Source: Pelagicoccus sp. SDUM812003 (lineage in GTDB: Bacteria; Verrucomicrobiota; Verrucomicrobiia; Opitutales; Opitutaceae). From it: 64,000 nucleotides of DNA. Positions 22,001-30,630 of this stretch are shown piece by piece. The stretch spans positions 124,001 to 188,000 of the forward strand of contig NZ_JARXHY010000008.1 of NCBI RefSeq assembly GCF_031127815.1. The letters are read 5' to 3'. A program made the position numbers and the translations under genes. Below the pieces are notes generated by a model, which saw nothing but the letters and a program-made list of their open reading frames with translations, had not been told where the DNA came from and searched no databases. The stretch's first letter is position 1, and every line of letters starts with the position of its first letter.

Positions 22001-22586
22001 ATCGTAAGGGTATATTTGGGGTAGTGCGACAAAAGCCTTCGAATGCAGCCACCCAAGTCAACGTCTAACTGAGCCGGACCAGCAACAGGTCAAATACCCC
22101 TACCACTCAACCCGGCTGATACCATTATACATATAAACATTAACACCTATTACTTTGGTTATATTTTCTTTAGACTCGTCCCTAAATCAACGAGTCAACG
22201 TGTAGTAAATAGCCCGTTGTAACCGTTCCGTGGGCACTGCTTCAATCCTACCCGCACTATACCCCGAGTCATATTTGAGAAATCAATTAGACACCCTGTA
22301 CCTCACTCGCTGCCACAACCGCCAACCCTGACTGAAATGGCGTCAATTTCGCGCCCCACCTATGCCCCAACCATGCGCTTGGGCGGATATCGCTATCTGA
22401 TCTATCGAAATTCATCTAACAGCAACCCCGGTTCGCCTAGCGAAACATCCCTATTTCCCAGCGGCTTGAATCTTCACGTTCGCTGGTCCGCAGCGGAAGC
22501 TCGCTTTCGCTTTTTCGCCTCGAACTCCCCGAGAGACAAGAGGCTGCTTCAACCAACCCATACCTACCACACCTATAACTACATCT
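22001..22586. promoter_or_regulatory. Divergent promoter region of LacI-type regulator and TonB receptor
   Basis: A 586-bp gap that is AT-rich between 22120 and 22200, unlike the surrounding coding DNA. It holds the palindrome TTATA-CA-TATAA (22125-22136) and a TTGGTTATATTTT stretch at 22156-22168 that could include a -10 element. No classical CG-centred LacI operator is obvious. A long untranslated leader (several hundred bases) would precede the receptor if transcription starts in the AT-rich part. The ORF that starts at 22337 runs into the receptor gene out of frame and is a shadow. Confidence 0.4.
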
Positions 22587-25500
22587 ATGCAAAAAATGAA
22601 CATAGACCCGAAACGATCGCCCGGCAGGTCGGCCCTCTACACGGCCCTCACGCTCGGCGTTCTGGGCTGGGCGCCCTTAGCCCTATCCCAAGTCGACAGC
22701 GACGAGAGCGAAGACGAGATCTTCGAACTCAGTCCTTTCGAAGTCACCGGAGATCAAGACCAAGGCTACCGGGCTACCTCGACCTTGGCCGGAACCCGCA
22801 TCCGCACCGACCTAAAGGACGTCGGAACCGCCATATCCGTCTACACGGAACAGTTCCTCGATGACATCGGAGCGACGGACAACAACAGTCTCCTGCAGTA
22901 TACCACCAACGCTGAGGCGGGCGGCACGCAAGGAACCTACTTAGGCTACGACGGTGGAGCCACCGTCAACGAAGGATCGGCCTTGGTCTCCCCGCAGACC
23001 AACAACCGTATTCGCGGCCTGGCCAGCGCCGACAATACGCGCGACTACGCGGTGACGGATATCCCGTGGGATTCCTACAACACGCAGCGCATCGACGTGC
23101 TTCGCGGGGCCAACTCCTTCCTGTTTGGTCTCGGCAGCCCGGCCGGTATCGTAAACGCCACCATGGCGGGAGCGTCCTTCGACAACGAAGGAGAGATCGG
23201 ACTGCGTTTCGGATCCTACGGCAGCGCACGAGCAAACTTCTCGCTCAACAAGACCATCATCGAAGACACGCTAGCCGTGCGTTTCGCCGCGCTGATGGAC
23301 CATCAGCAGTTCCGCCAAGAACAGGCGTTTGAAGACGATGAACGCGGCTACATAGCGATTCGCTACGAACCCAAGCTATTCGGCGACGACGCCAGCACCG
23401 CTCTGAACTTCAAATACGAAGACGGAAACATCGACGCTAACCGCCCCCGTAACGTGAGCCCCATGGACGGTCTCACCCCTTGGTGGAATCCGGCGGAAGT
23501 CGACCCGGTCAACAACCCCTTTGGAGGTCTCGGCCAGCTAACGGTTGAAAATCCATTTGAAGCCGCGGCGGGCGTTGGCAATTCCAGCTCCGACGAGTAC
23601 AACGCATGGGTCGGCGGGGCCGCCAACCAGCAGCAGCCGTTCTGGCTCATCGATGGCGCCAGCGGCCAAGTCTATGGCGCTCGAGCCGGCATCATCAACA
23701 ACGGCGCCCGCAACGACGACGGTTCAGTTCGCGGAGCGGCGGAAGGCATCGTCGGACGACGTCAAACCCAGCCCTTCATCGCTACCCGCATGATCAACGA
23801 GCTGGCTAGCGACCTCGGACTGCCACGCGCCGATTCCGGTCTCTACAAGGCCCAGTCCCTCACCGATCCCACCGTCTTCAACTTCTACGACCAGCTGATC
23901 GACGGAAACACCAAATGGGAAAAGAACGAGTGGGACGCGGTCAACTTCGACCTACAACAGTCGTTCTTCAACAACAAGTTGGCATTCCAGATCGTCTACG
24001 ACAAGCAGGACTACATGCGCTCCAACGAGAACCTTCTCGGCTGGCAGCCTACCCTGCGCATCGATGTGCTGGAAAACTGGGACGACTTCAGCGTCAATCC
24101 TAATGTCGGACGCGCCTACGTGCAGACAAGCATGGGCGGCAGCGGCAGCAGCGTTCGCACCGAGCGCGAATACAAGCGTGGCTCCGTCTTCGCCGAGCTG
24201 GACGCTTCCGACTTCATGGACTCGGACAGCTTCATCACTCGCCTCCTGGGCAAGCACCGGTTCAACGGCGTAGTGAGTGAACAAGGCTACGCCACGGAAG
24301 ATAAAGGCTGGAACCGCGTCGCCGCTGGCGTGGACTGGTATGACTACTGGACCGGCGCGAACGGTTTGGAGTACCCGATCACGGAACGTCCACCGCAGGG
24401 GATCATCTATCTCGGCGACTCCCTCATCGGCGCCAGCTCGGCCTCCGGAATCAACCTGCCAGCGGTAGGCGCTGCCGACGTGCAGATTGCAGGAAACTCA
24501 GTGACCGTCTTCGATTCCAGCTGGAACGCTCCCAGCTCAGTCGCGTTCGACGCTCCTTGGACCATTCCAGCCAACATCGCCGGAGCCTACGACTTCGGAG
24601 AAGACGATGAAGGAAATCCTGTGCAACCGCTGCAAAATTCCAACCCGGCCAACTACCGTGGCTGGATCGATCGTCCAGTCGACCTGCTTTACTACACCGG
24701 AGCTGAGGACGACTACCTGCTCGCTCGCCGCGAGAAGAAAAATAGCGATGTGGAATCAGCTGCGATGAACATCCAGTCCTTCTGGTGGGACGGAGCTCTC
24801 ATCACCACCCTTGGTTGGCGTGAAGACGAAGTCACTAGCGGTCGCACCGCATACGGCAAGGATACTACTGACCGCTACCGCGTGGTGGTTCCGCAAAAGG
24901 ATGACGATCTCAGCGAAAAGTCTACATCGCGCAGCCGTGGAGCCGTCCTTCACGTAAACCAACTCTTCGGCCAGAACGACCCGATTCCGTTCAACGTCAG
25001 CCTCTCCTACAACGAAGGCAGCAACTTCCAGCCGACCGCTGTTCGGCGCGACCTCTATGGACGTCAGATAGCGAATCCTTCGGGCGAGACCGAGGACATC
25101 GGTATCTCGCTCTCCACCAAGGATGGCAAGTACACCTTCCGCGCCCTCAAGTACGAATCCCTGATCTACGGAAATAGCGCATCGCTACCTACCGGAAACA
25201 TTGGAGGCTTCATCGCGAATGGTCTGAGCTGGCGCAACGTGTTCCTGTACGAACTCGGTGCCTACGCCTGGTCGGATCGCGGTCAGGTCAGCTATCGCAA
25301 TCAGGCCTCTACCGCCTTCCCAGCTGATGCCACCATCGATCAGCCATGGTACATCGAAGAAGGCTCGGAACTCGAGTCCCAGGTCGAAGACATGATCGTC
25401 TCGGAATGGAATGCCATCCAAGGCTGGCTCGACGAGCGCGGTTTCTTCGAAGCGTGGAAGATGAACGTGGTCCCCATGGAAAACCTTCCTCCGGACCGCT

Positions 25501-26282
25501 CCACCTACGAGGCCTCGCTTGACGACTCGACTCCTCCAAACCCAGCGCCTCAGTGGGTACCGCCAGCCGGTACCGTCTCCGCCTACGGGTTTTCTACTCC
25601 GGACAACTTCGCAGTCACCTCCGACGTGCTTTCGGAAGGCTACGAGTTCGAATTCATCGCCAACCCGACCGAAAACTGGCGCATCGCCTTCAATGCCTCC
25701 AAAACCGAGGCATCCAACAGCAACGTTGGCGGCGAGCTTATCCAGGAATTCGTGGACTACATGGACACTGCCGTCCTCAACACCGCTGCTGGTAACACTC
25801 CTCGCTGGGGTAACTGGGGTGGTGGCCGCATACAGAACATCTATTCGAACTTCCGTTCCGAGTACGTTCTGCTCAAGCTGCAGGAAGGCACTGCCGTTCC
25901 GGAACTCCGCAAATGGCGCTACAATGTCGTGACCAACTACTCCTTCAGCGACGGCAAGTTCAAGGGACTCTCCCTCGGCGGTAGCTACCGTTGGCAGGAC
26001 AAAGTGGCCATCTCCTATCCGCTACAAGGCGATACGCCTGCAGAATACACCTTCGATCTGAACAACCCGATCTTCGCTCCTTCGGAGGACGGCATCGACC
26101 TCTGGGCGAGCTACGAACGGGAACTCACCGATCGAATCGATTGGCGTATCCAGCTCAATGTTCGAAACGTCGGTAAGGGTGACGAATTGATTCCCGTTTC
26201 CTACAACCCGAACGGCTCGATCGCCGGTCTGCGCGTCGGGCCAACTCAGGAATGGTTTATCACCAACACCTTTAGTTTTTAG
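22587..26282 (+). CDS. Giant TonB-dependent outer-membrane receptor
   Basis: A 1231-residue energy-dependent outer-membrane transporter. A signal peptide ends near Leu-Ser-Gln (about residue 35). It is followed by an acidic stretch and the motif FELSPFEVTGD, common in verrucomicrobial receptors. The plug (about 60-210) contains RGLASADNTRDYAVTDIPWD and VLRGANSFLFGLGSPAG. The rest is a beta-barrel ending in Phe (TNTFSF). No carboxypeptidase-regulatory domain is seen, so it is not a classical SusC. Substrate unknown; the divergent LacI-type regulator hints at a carbohydrate. An alternative start is the ATG three codons in. A strong terminator follows. Confidence 0.93.
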   Translation: MQKMNIDPKRSPGRSALYTALTLGVLGWAPLALSQVDSDESEDEIFELSPFEVTGDQDQGYRATSTLAGTRIRTDLKDVGTAISVYTEQFLDDIGATDNNSLLQYTTNAEAGGTQGTYLGYDGGATVNEGSALVSPQTNNRIRGLASADNTRDYAVTDIPWDSYNTQRIDVLRGANSFLFGLGSPAGIVNATMAGASFDNEGEIGLRFGSYGSARANFSLNKTIIEDTLAVRFAALMDHQQFRQEQAFEDDERGYIAIRYEPKLFGDDASTALNFKYEDGNIDANRPRNVSPMDGLTPWWNPAEVDPVNNPFGGLGQLTVENPFEAAAGVGNSSSDEYNAWVGGAANQQQPFWLIDGASGQVYGARAGIINNGARNDDGSVRGAAEGIVGRRQTQPFIATRMINELASDLGLPRADSGLYKAQSLTDPTVFNFYDQLIDGNTKWEKNEWDAVNFDLQQSFFNNKLAFQIVYDKQDYMRSNENLLGWQPTLRIDVLENWDDFSVNPNVGRAYVQTSMGGSGSSVRTEREYKRGSVFAELDASDFMDSDSFITRLLGKHRFNGVVSEQGYATEDKGWNRVAAGVDWYDYWTGANGLEYPITERPPQGIIYLGDSLIGASSASGINLPAVGAADVQIAGNSVTVFDSSWNAPSSVAFDAPWTIPANIAGAYDFGEDDEGNPVQPLQNSNPANYRGWIDRPVDLLYYTGAEDDYLLARREKKNSDVESAAMNIQSFWWDGALITTLGWREDEVTSGRTAYGKDTTDRYRVVVPQKDDDLSEKSTSRSRGAVLHVNQLFGQNDPIPFNVSLSYNEGSNFQPTAVRRDLYGRQIANPSGETEDIGISLSTKDGKYTFRALKYESLIYGNSASLPTGNIGGFIANGLSWRNVFLYELGAYAWSDRGQVSYRNQASTAFPADATIDQPWYIEEGSELESQVEDMIVSEWNAIQGWLDERGFFEAWKMNVVPMENLPPDRSTYEASLDDSTPPNPAPQWVPPAGTVSAYGFSTPDNFAVTSDVLSEGYEFEFIANPTENWRIAFNASKTEASNSNVGGELIQEFVDYMDTAVLNTAAGNTPRWGNWGGGRIQNIYSNFRSEYVLLKLQEGTAVPELRKWRYNVVTNYSFSDGKFKGLSLGGSYRWQDKVAISYPLQGDTPAEYTFDLNNPIFAPSEDGIDLWASYERELTDRIDWRIQLNVRNVGKGDELIPVSYNPNGSIAGLRVGPTQEWFITNTFSF

Positions 26283-26309
26283 GCTGACATGCGGTAGCCT
26301 ATTCTCCCT

Positions 26310-26341
26310 AGCTCCTCGCCCCAATGGCGGGGAGCTTTTTT
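26310..26341 (+). terminator. Terminator of the TonB receptor gene
   Basis: AGCTCCTCGCC (26310-26320) pairs with GGCGGGGAGCT (26326-26336), one T-G mismatch or wobble inside, followed by TTTTT. A clear intrinsic terminator 28 bp after the receptor stop. Confidence 0.85.
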
Positions 26342-26454
26342 CTGCTTTGGAAAACAAGATCCAAGCAATCAAAGCGTCTCAACGTTCGCCCACAACCCCC
26401 TGTCCACCCCATCCCGTTTTTGCTATTCACAGCAAAAACCAACCCCTGCTCGTC

Positions 26455-26880
26455 ATGAGAGCTAAGCTCCTTCCCTTCATTCTACTCGCTAGTATCAGCA
26501 CCCTGATCCTATCAGGCTGTTCCACCACCCAAAGCTCGGCCCTTTCCGAAGTGCCAACCATCGACCTACACAAAGGAAGTCCCGTCGCGGATCTCATCGA
26601 ACTCTGGGGCGAGCCCGACAGCATCGAACCCCTCGAACGGGCCCCTGAAGTCTCCGTCTGGACTTACAAAAAGCAGCGCTCCGTCACCGAACTCATCGGA
26701 GCGGAGTCCGTGGAGATCCCCTACATCCACCCCATCACCGGGGAAGAAATGACCCTCGAAGAGCCAGTCTTCAAACCACAAACCACCACCAGCACCCAGA
26801 TCATCAAAGTCTTTGTGGTGGATGAGAAAATTCTGGCCTGGCGTGTGGACAGCGACAGCGAGCAACGCATGATCGAGTAG
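26455..26880 (+). CDS. Small lipoprotein, SmpA/BamE-like
   Basis: A 141-residue lipoprotein: N-terminal basic-hydrophobic signal and lipobox LSGC at about residues 19-22. The mature part starts with the pattern HKGSPVADLIELWGEPDSIE and ends with VFVVDEKILAWRVD. That layout, a helix with a GEPD turn followed by strands, is reminiscent of SmpA/OmlA/BamE-fold proteins; the resemblance is only by pattern. The 36 upstream in-frame codons do not look coding, so I chose the ATG at 26455. It sits behind the receptor terminator and converges on the FG-GAP gene. Confidence 0.72.
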   Translation: MRAKLLPFILLASISTLILSGCSTTQSSALSEVPTIDLHKGSPVADLIELWGEPDSIEPLERAPEVSVWTYKKQRSVTELIGAESVEIPYIHPITGEEMTLEEPVFKPQTTTSTQIIKVFVVDEKILAWRVDSDSEQRMIE

Positions 26881-26923
26881 CGAGCACTCCAGACCTCGCC
26901 TTTCCTATAAAGCACTGAAACGA

Positions 26924-29900
26924 TCACTCGTTCACCACGATGTATCCAGAATCCGGATCAACATCGACCCTCGCCCTCTCCCCAGAGCTCCAAAGCACGG
27001 TTAGCTCCCCAGCAATTCCTTCGGGCAAAGCAAAGAACGCGGAGGCGGTCGATTGACTGGACATTCCACCACCGCATCGAATCTCACGCATCTGAGTCGG
27101 CGCACTTTGCGAAGTTAGAATCAATCGAGCACCGATTCCGCTAGGATTGCCCGCCTTTCCTTCCAAACGCACAGCCACCCGTATCATGTTCTTGGATACC
27201 TGATTGGTAAACGCCAGCGTCCGATCCTTGTTTCGAGTGACCACGGTATCCGGAGCGGCGTCCCCATCGAAATCCGCCACCGCAAGGGATTTGGCGTCCC
27301 CGCTCACCGACCAGCCGCTCTGGGAGATCGATTGCTCAGCGAAGCCGCCTCGTCCATCGCCGAGCAAGACCAGGCCCAGTCCGCTATCGAACCTGCCCAT
27401 GGGAGCGATGGCCGAAAAGTCGTTCATGACCATCGCTAGGTCCTCATGCCCATCCCCATCGAAGTCTTCCGCCACCAATCCCTGGATGGGCGAGATTTGA
27501 GCCAAGCGAGGCAAAGGAGAAAACGCGTATCCACCAGCTGATTGGCTGAGGAAGACCCCACTGCGCAATTCGCTGGCTTGGTAGAGCTCGGCTGCCTCCA
27601 AAGCGTCGCTACCGAAGACGTCCTCCAGACTCGCCGCGGCGAAGGCGTCGTTGGAAGGGAAACGCGTTTTCACCTCTGGGATCTTGGCCGCCAGCTGATC
27701 CCGACTGGCCACCAGCGCGTAGCGTCCTTCCTGCTCGAAGGCGAGAATTAGCTGCCGCTCGCTGCCACGAGAAAACTTTCCGTAATACAGCCGCATAGGG
27801 AAAGCCTCCGACCCTTGGTAAATCGTATTCAGTCCCTGGTTACCCACCGCATAGTCAATGCGCCCGTCGCCATTGAAGTCCGTTCCAGCGATCGAAGTCC
27901 ATAAGCCCGTTCCCGCCTGGGCGTATCCCCACTCTTCGGATACATCGACAAATCGCTGCCCTTCCTCGTTTCGATAGCATCGCACCTGGCCCCACTCCAA
28001 CGCCACCAGCAGGTCGAGCCAGCCATCTCCATCCACGTCGCTGGCCAGGGCCGAGCTCACCAAACCGAGCTCGAAAAAGTCCTCCGACCAATCGCCGGTC
28101 GCGTCCTCGAATCCGTTTTCCCCTTGAATCATCAAAGCGCTAAAACAGGGCTCAGGGTAGTAGCCTGGATACAGACGTCCGCCTAGAAAGAGATCGAGCT
28201 TCCCATCGCGATCGAAATCCGCCGCTACCGCAGCGCCCGCCGAAAGCGGAGCCGAGGGCAAATAACCTTCTGGAGCCCGAGCGAAACGCAGTCCGCCTTG
28301 GTTTAGCCACAAGCGGGGCTCGTACTCGGGTTCCTCCGCTGGCAGAGCAGCGCCGCCGCCGGTGAAAAGCAGATCGTTGAGTCCGTCTGCATTCGCATCG
28401 AAGATGAGCGGCGGGCCGTCGTTGATCGGAGGAGCTTCGCCAAGATCCCCTGTATCCAACTCTCGATACACGCCGTCTTCCCGACGCATGATTTTCGCCC
28501 CATCGATAGACGTGGCCCCGATGACGATCTCATCCACTCCATCGCCATCCAGATCGCCCATCGCTATCCCTGGGCCGCGGCGATTGAAGCGACGCGGCAT
28601 CAGAGCTTGGGAAACGGTGCCCTCTCGCTCCTCTTCTCTCTGAACGACATCCAAGCCTAACTCTGCGCTCGCTTCACGAAAGAGCGTCGTCTGCGGTTCG
28701 CTAGACGCAGTCTCTTCCTGCTCCGACCAGTCCGGTTCATCGATGCGATAGCGGAAGCCCGTCTCCAGTCCTTCGATACGCTGCTGTCGCCCGTTTGGCC
28801 AAGTCACGCGCACCCACTCCAGCTCTTCTCCTTCACCCAAGGCGAATTGAGCCATGGCTTCGTTGGTGGAAAGATAGCCGCGGGTGCCGAGCAAGCGTCT
28901 GGTCTGAATGCCGGAGCCGCTTTTCAACTCGACCTTGGCCCCAATCCCGAATTGGTTCGAATCTTTGCCTCGCAGCTCCACCGCCAGTCGTCGCCCCGCC
29001 TGGCTGTCGTTTCGCAGCACGGTGGCTCCCTGCTGATAGTTCACGAAAACGATATCCAGATCCCCATCGCCATCCAAGTCGCCCAAGGCCGAGCCGAAGC
29101 TCACCCCGAGCTTATCCAGCCCCCACTTCGCTCCGACTTCCTCGAATCTCATGTCTCCAAGGTTCTCATACGCCAGGTTACGCTGGGCCAGAAGCGGCAT
29201 AAGCTTGGTGATGCGAATGCGCGACATCACATTCACCGCGCTGAGCTTCTTCACGATGAAGTCCAGATTGTTGTGTTCCCGATCCATCCCGTTGGTGACG
29301 AAAAGATCCACTCGACCATCGCAGTTCAAATCCTCGAAACGCGGCGACCAGGTCCAATCCGTACCCTCTAAACCTGCCAGATAGGCCACATCGAGACTGC
29401 GTTCCGTGCCTGTATTCAAAAACAGAATGTTGTGGTGCACCTGCACCGCGGTGTGGGGATCATCGTTGTACTCGTCCTCCATGCGCCGACGCGAATCGGT
29501 CAAACCACGCTGAGAAAATTCCCAATCGCTGCCCGCCATATCCGCCACGAAAAAATCCATATCGCCATCGTTGTCGATATCTCCGATATCCGAGCCCATA
29601 GCGGAAAACGGCGTGTGCGGCAGGGCCTCGTCGATCACGTTAGTGAACGTCCCGTCCCCATTGTTTCGATACAGAAAGTCCGCCACCGCGAAATCGTTGG
29701 CGGTGTAGATATCCAGCCAGCCATCCTCATTCTGATCCCACCAGGTGGCGGAGTGCCCCTGCGTGGGCTGCAGCGAAATCCCCGCCGCCTCCGTGACATC
29801 GGTGAAGGTGCCATCCCCGTTGTTGCGAAAGAGATAGTCGCGCTCCCCTTCGATGCTTTCCACGGCGCTCTTGATGTTGGTTTGCAGATAAACATCCAGC

Positions 29901-30538
29901 CAGCCATCGCGGTCGTAGTCGGCGAAACAGCCCGCCCCGCTGGCGCTGACCACCGCCAGGCCTCGCTCTCGTGCCTCCTCCCGAAAAGTCCCGTCGCCCT
30001 GATTCATGAACAGCTGATTCGGAGCGTCGAAGCGGCAGAGGTAGAGGTCGAGCCAGCCGTCGTTGTCCACATCGACCCAAGACGCCCCTTGCTTCCAGAC
30101 CCTGCTTTCATCCAGCAAGCCAGCCGCTTCGGTCACGTCCTCGAAGCGCCAATCCCCCAGATTTCGAAACAAGCGGCCCGACTCCAGTTTACTTACCACA
30201 AAGACATCTGGCCTACCGTCGCTATCGTAATCGCCGATGGCCACGCCGCTGCCGATTGCCCCCACGTTGTACTCGCTATGCAGGTCGCCCCACATGCGCG
30301 GATCGTCGTAGCGATTTGTAGTTTGGATCCCAGTACGCTCCGCATCCAACTCGGTGAAAAGCGTATCGCCCTGCGGGATTGAACGTTGAACAAATGGCTT
30401 CCGTTCCCGCTCTTGCCCCCGCAGGCCAAGGCCGCTCAAAATCGGCAGCATCAACAGGCTCAGTATCAGAATTTTAGATATGCGCGGGGTATTCTTTCTC
30501 GCCTTGCCGACGACCAGGGACAGTCTTGAATTTCCCAT
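26924..30538 (-). CDS. Giant secreted FG-GAP/VCBS protein with two ASPIC/UnbV domains
   Basis: About 1204 residues, exported by an N-terminal hydrophobic helix after a basic segment. The body is a run of FG-GAP/VCBS beta-propeller repeats with many DxDxDG-type calcium loops (for example DYDSDGRPD, DVDNDGWLD, DLDGDGDLD). Two ASPIC/UnbV domains are visible, one near the middle (LAVELRGKDSNQFGIGAKVE) and one at the C-terminus (GKAGNPSGIGARLILT), so the protein is an internal duplication of propeller plus ASPIC. Such CRTAC1-like proteins are common in Verrucomicrobia and Planctomycetes; their role is mostly unknown. I chose the ATG at 30538. It is divergent from the STT3-like gene by 92 bp and has a paralogue at 42917. 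Confidence 0.88.
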   Translation of the reverse strand: MGNSRLSLVVGKARKNTPRISKILILSLLMLPILSGLGLRGQERERKPFVQRSIPQGDTLFTELDAERTGIQTTNRYDDPRMWGDLHSEYNVGAIGSGVAIGDYDSDGRPDVFVVSKLESGRLFRNLGDWRFEDVTEAAGLLDESRVWKQGASWVDVDNDGWLDLYLCRFDAPNQLFMNQGDGTFREEARERGLAVVSASGAGCFADYDRDGWLDVYLQTNIKSAVESIEGERDYLFRNNGDGTFTDVTEAAGISLQPTQGHSATWWDQNEDGWLDIYTANDFAVADFLYRNNGDGTFTNVIDEALPHTPFSAMGSDIGDIDNDGDMDFFVADMAGSDWEFSQRGLTDSRRRMEDEYNDDPHTAVQVHHNILFLNTGTERSLDVAYLAGLEGTDWTWSPRFEDLNCDGRVDLFVTNGMDREHNNLDFIVKKLSAVNVMSRIRITKLMPLLAQRNLAYENLGDMRFEEVGAKWGLDKLGVSFGSALGDLDGDGDLDIVFVNYQQGATVLRNDSQAGRRLAVELRGKDSNQFGIGAKVELKSGSGIQTRRLLGTRGYLSTNEAMAQFALGEGEELEWVRVTWPNGRQQRIEGLETGFRYRIDEPDWSEQEETASSEPQTTLFREASAELGLDVVQREEEREGTVSQALMPRRFNRRGPGIAMGDLDGDGVDEIVIGATSIDGAKIMRREDGVYRELDTGDLGEAPPINDGPPLIFDANADGLNDLLFTGGGAALPAEEPEYEPRLWLNQGGLRFARAPEGYLPSAPLSAGAAVAADFDRDGKLDLFLGGRLYPGYYPEPCFSALMIQGENGFEDATGDWSEDFFELGLVSSALASDVDGDGWLDLLVALEWGQVRCYRNEEGQRFVDVSEEWGYAQAGTGLWTSIAGTDFNGDGRIDYAVGNQGLNTIYQGSEAFPMRLYYGKFSRGSERQLILAFEQEGRYALVASRDQLAAKIPEVKTRFPSNDAFAAASLEDVFGSDALEAAELYQASELRSGVFLSQSAGGYAFSPLPRLAQISPIQGLVAEDFDGDGHEDLAMVMNDFSAIAPMGRFDSGLGLVLLGDGRGGFAEQSISQSGWSVSGDAKSLAVADFDGDAAPDTVVTRNKDRTLAFTNQVSKNMIRVAVRLEGKAGNPSGIGARLILTSQSAPTQMREIRCGGGMSSQSTASAFFALPEGIAGELTVLWSSGERARVDVDPDSGYIVVNE

Positions 30539-30630
30539 AGAAAACGCCTCGGACTGAAACCTCCCCACTGGGTCAAGTCAAGGAGAACGCATGCCCCTCA
30601 GTTACACGTTTTCCTCCCGCTTTCTCGCCT

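Noticed and set aside
22337-22864. 175-codon open frame starting before the TonB receptor
   Set aside because: Runs out of frame into the receptor gene and lacks a family match; a shadow frame.
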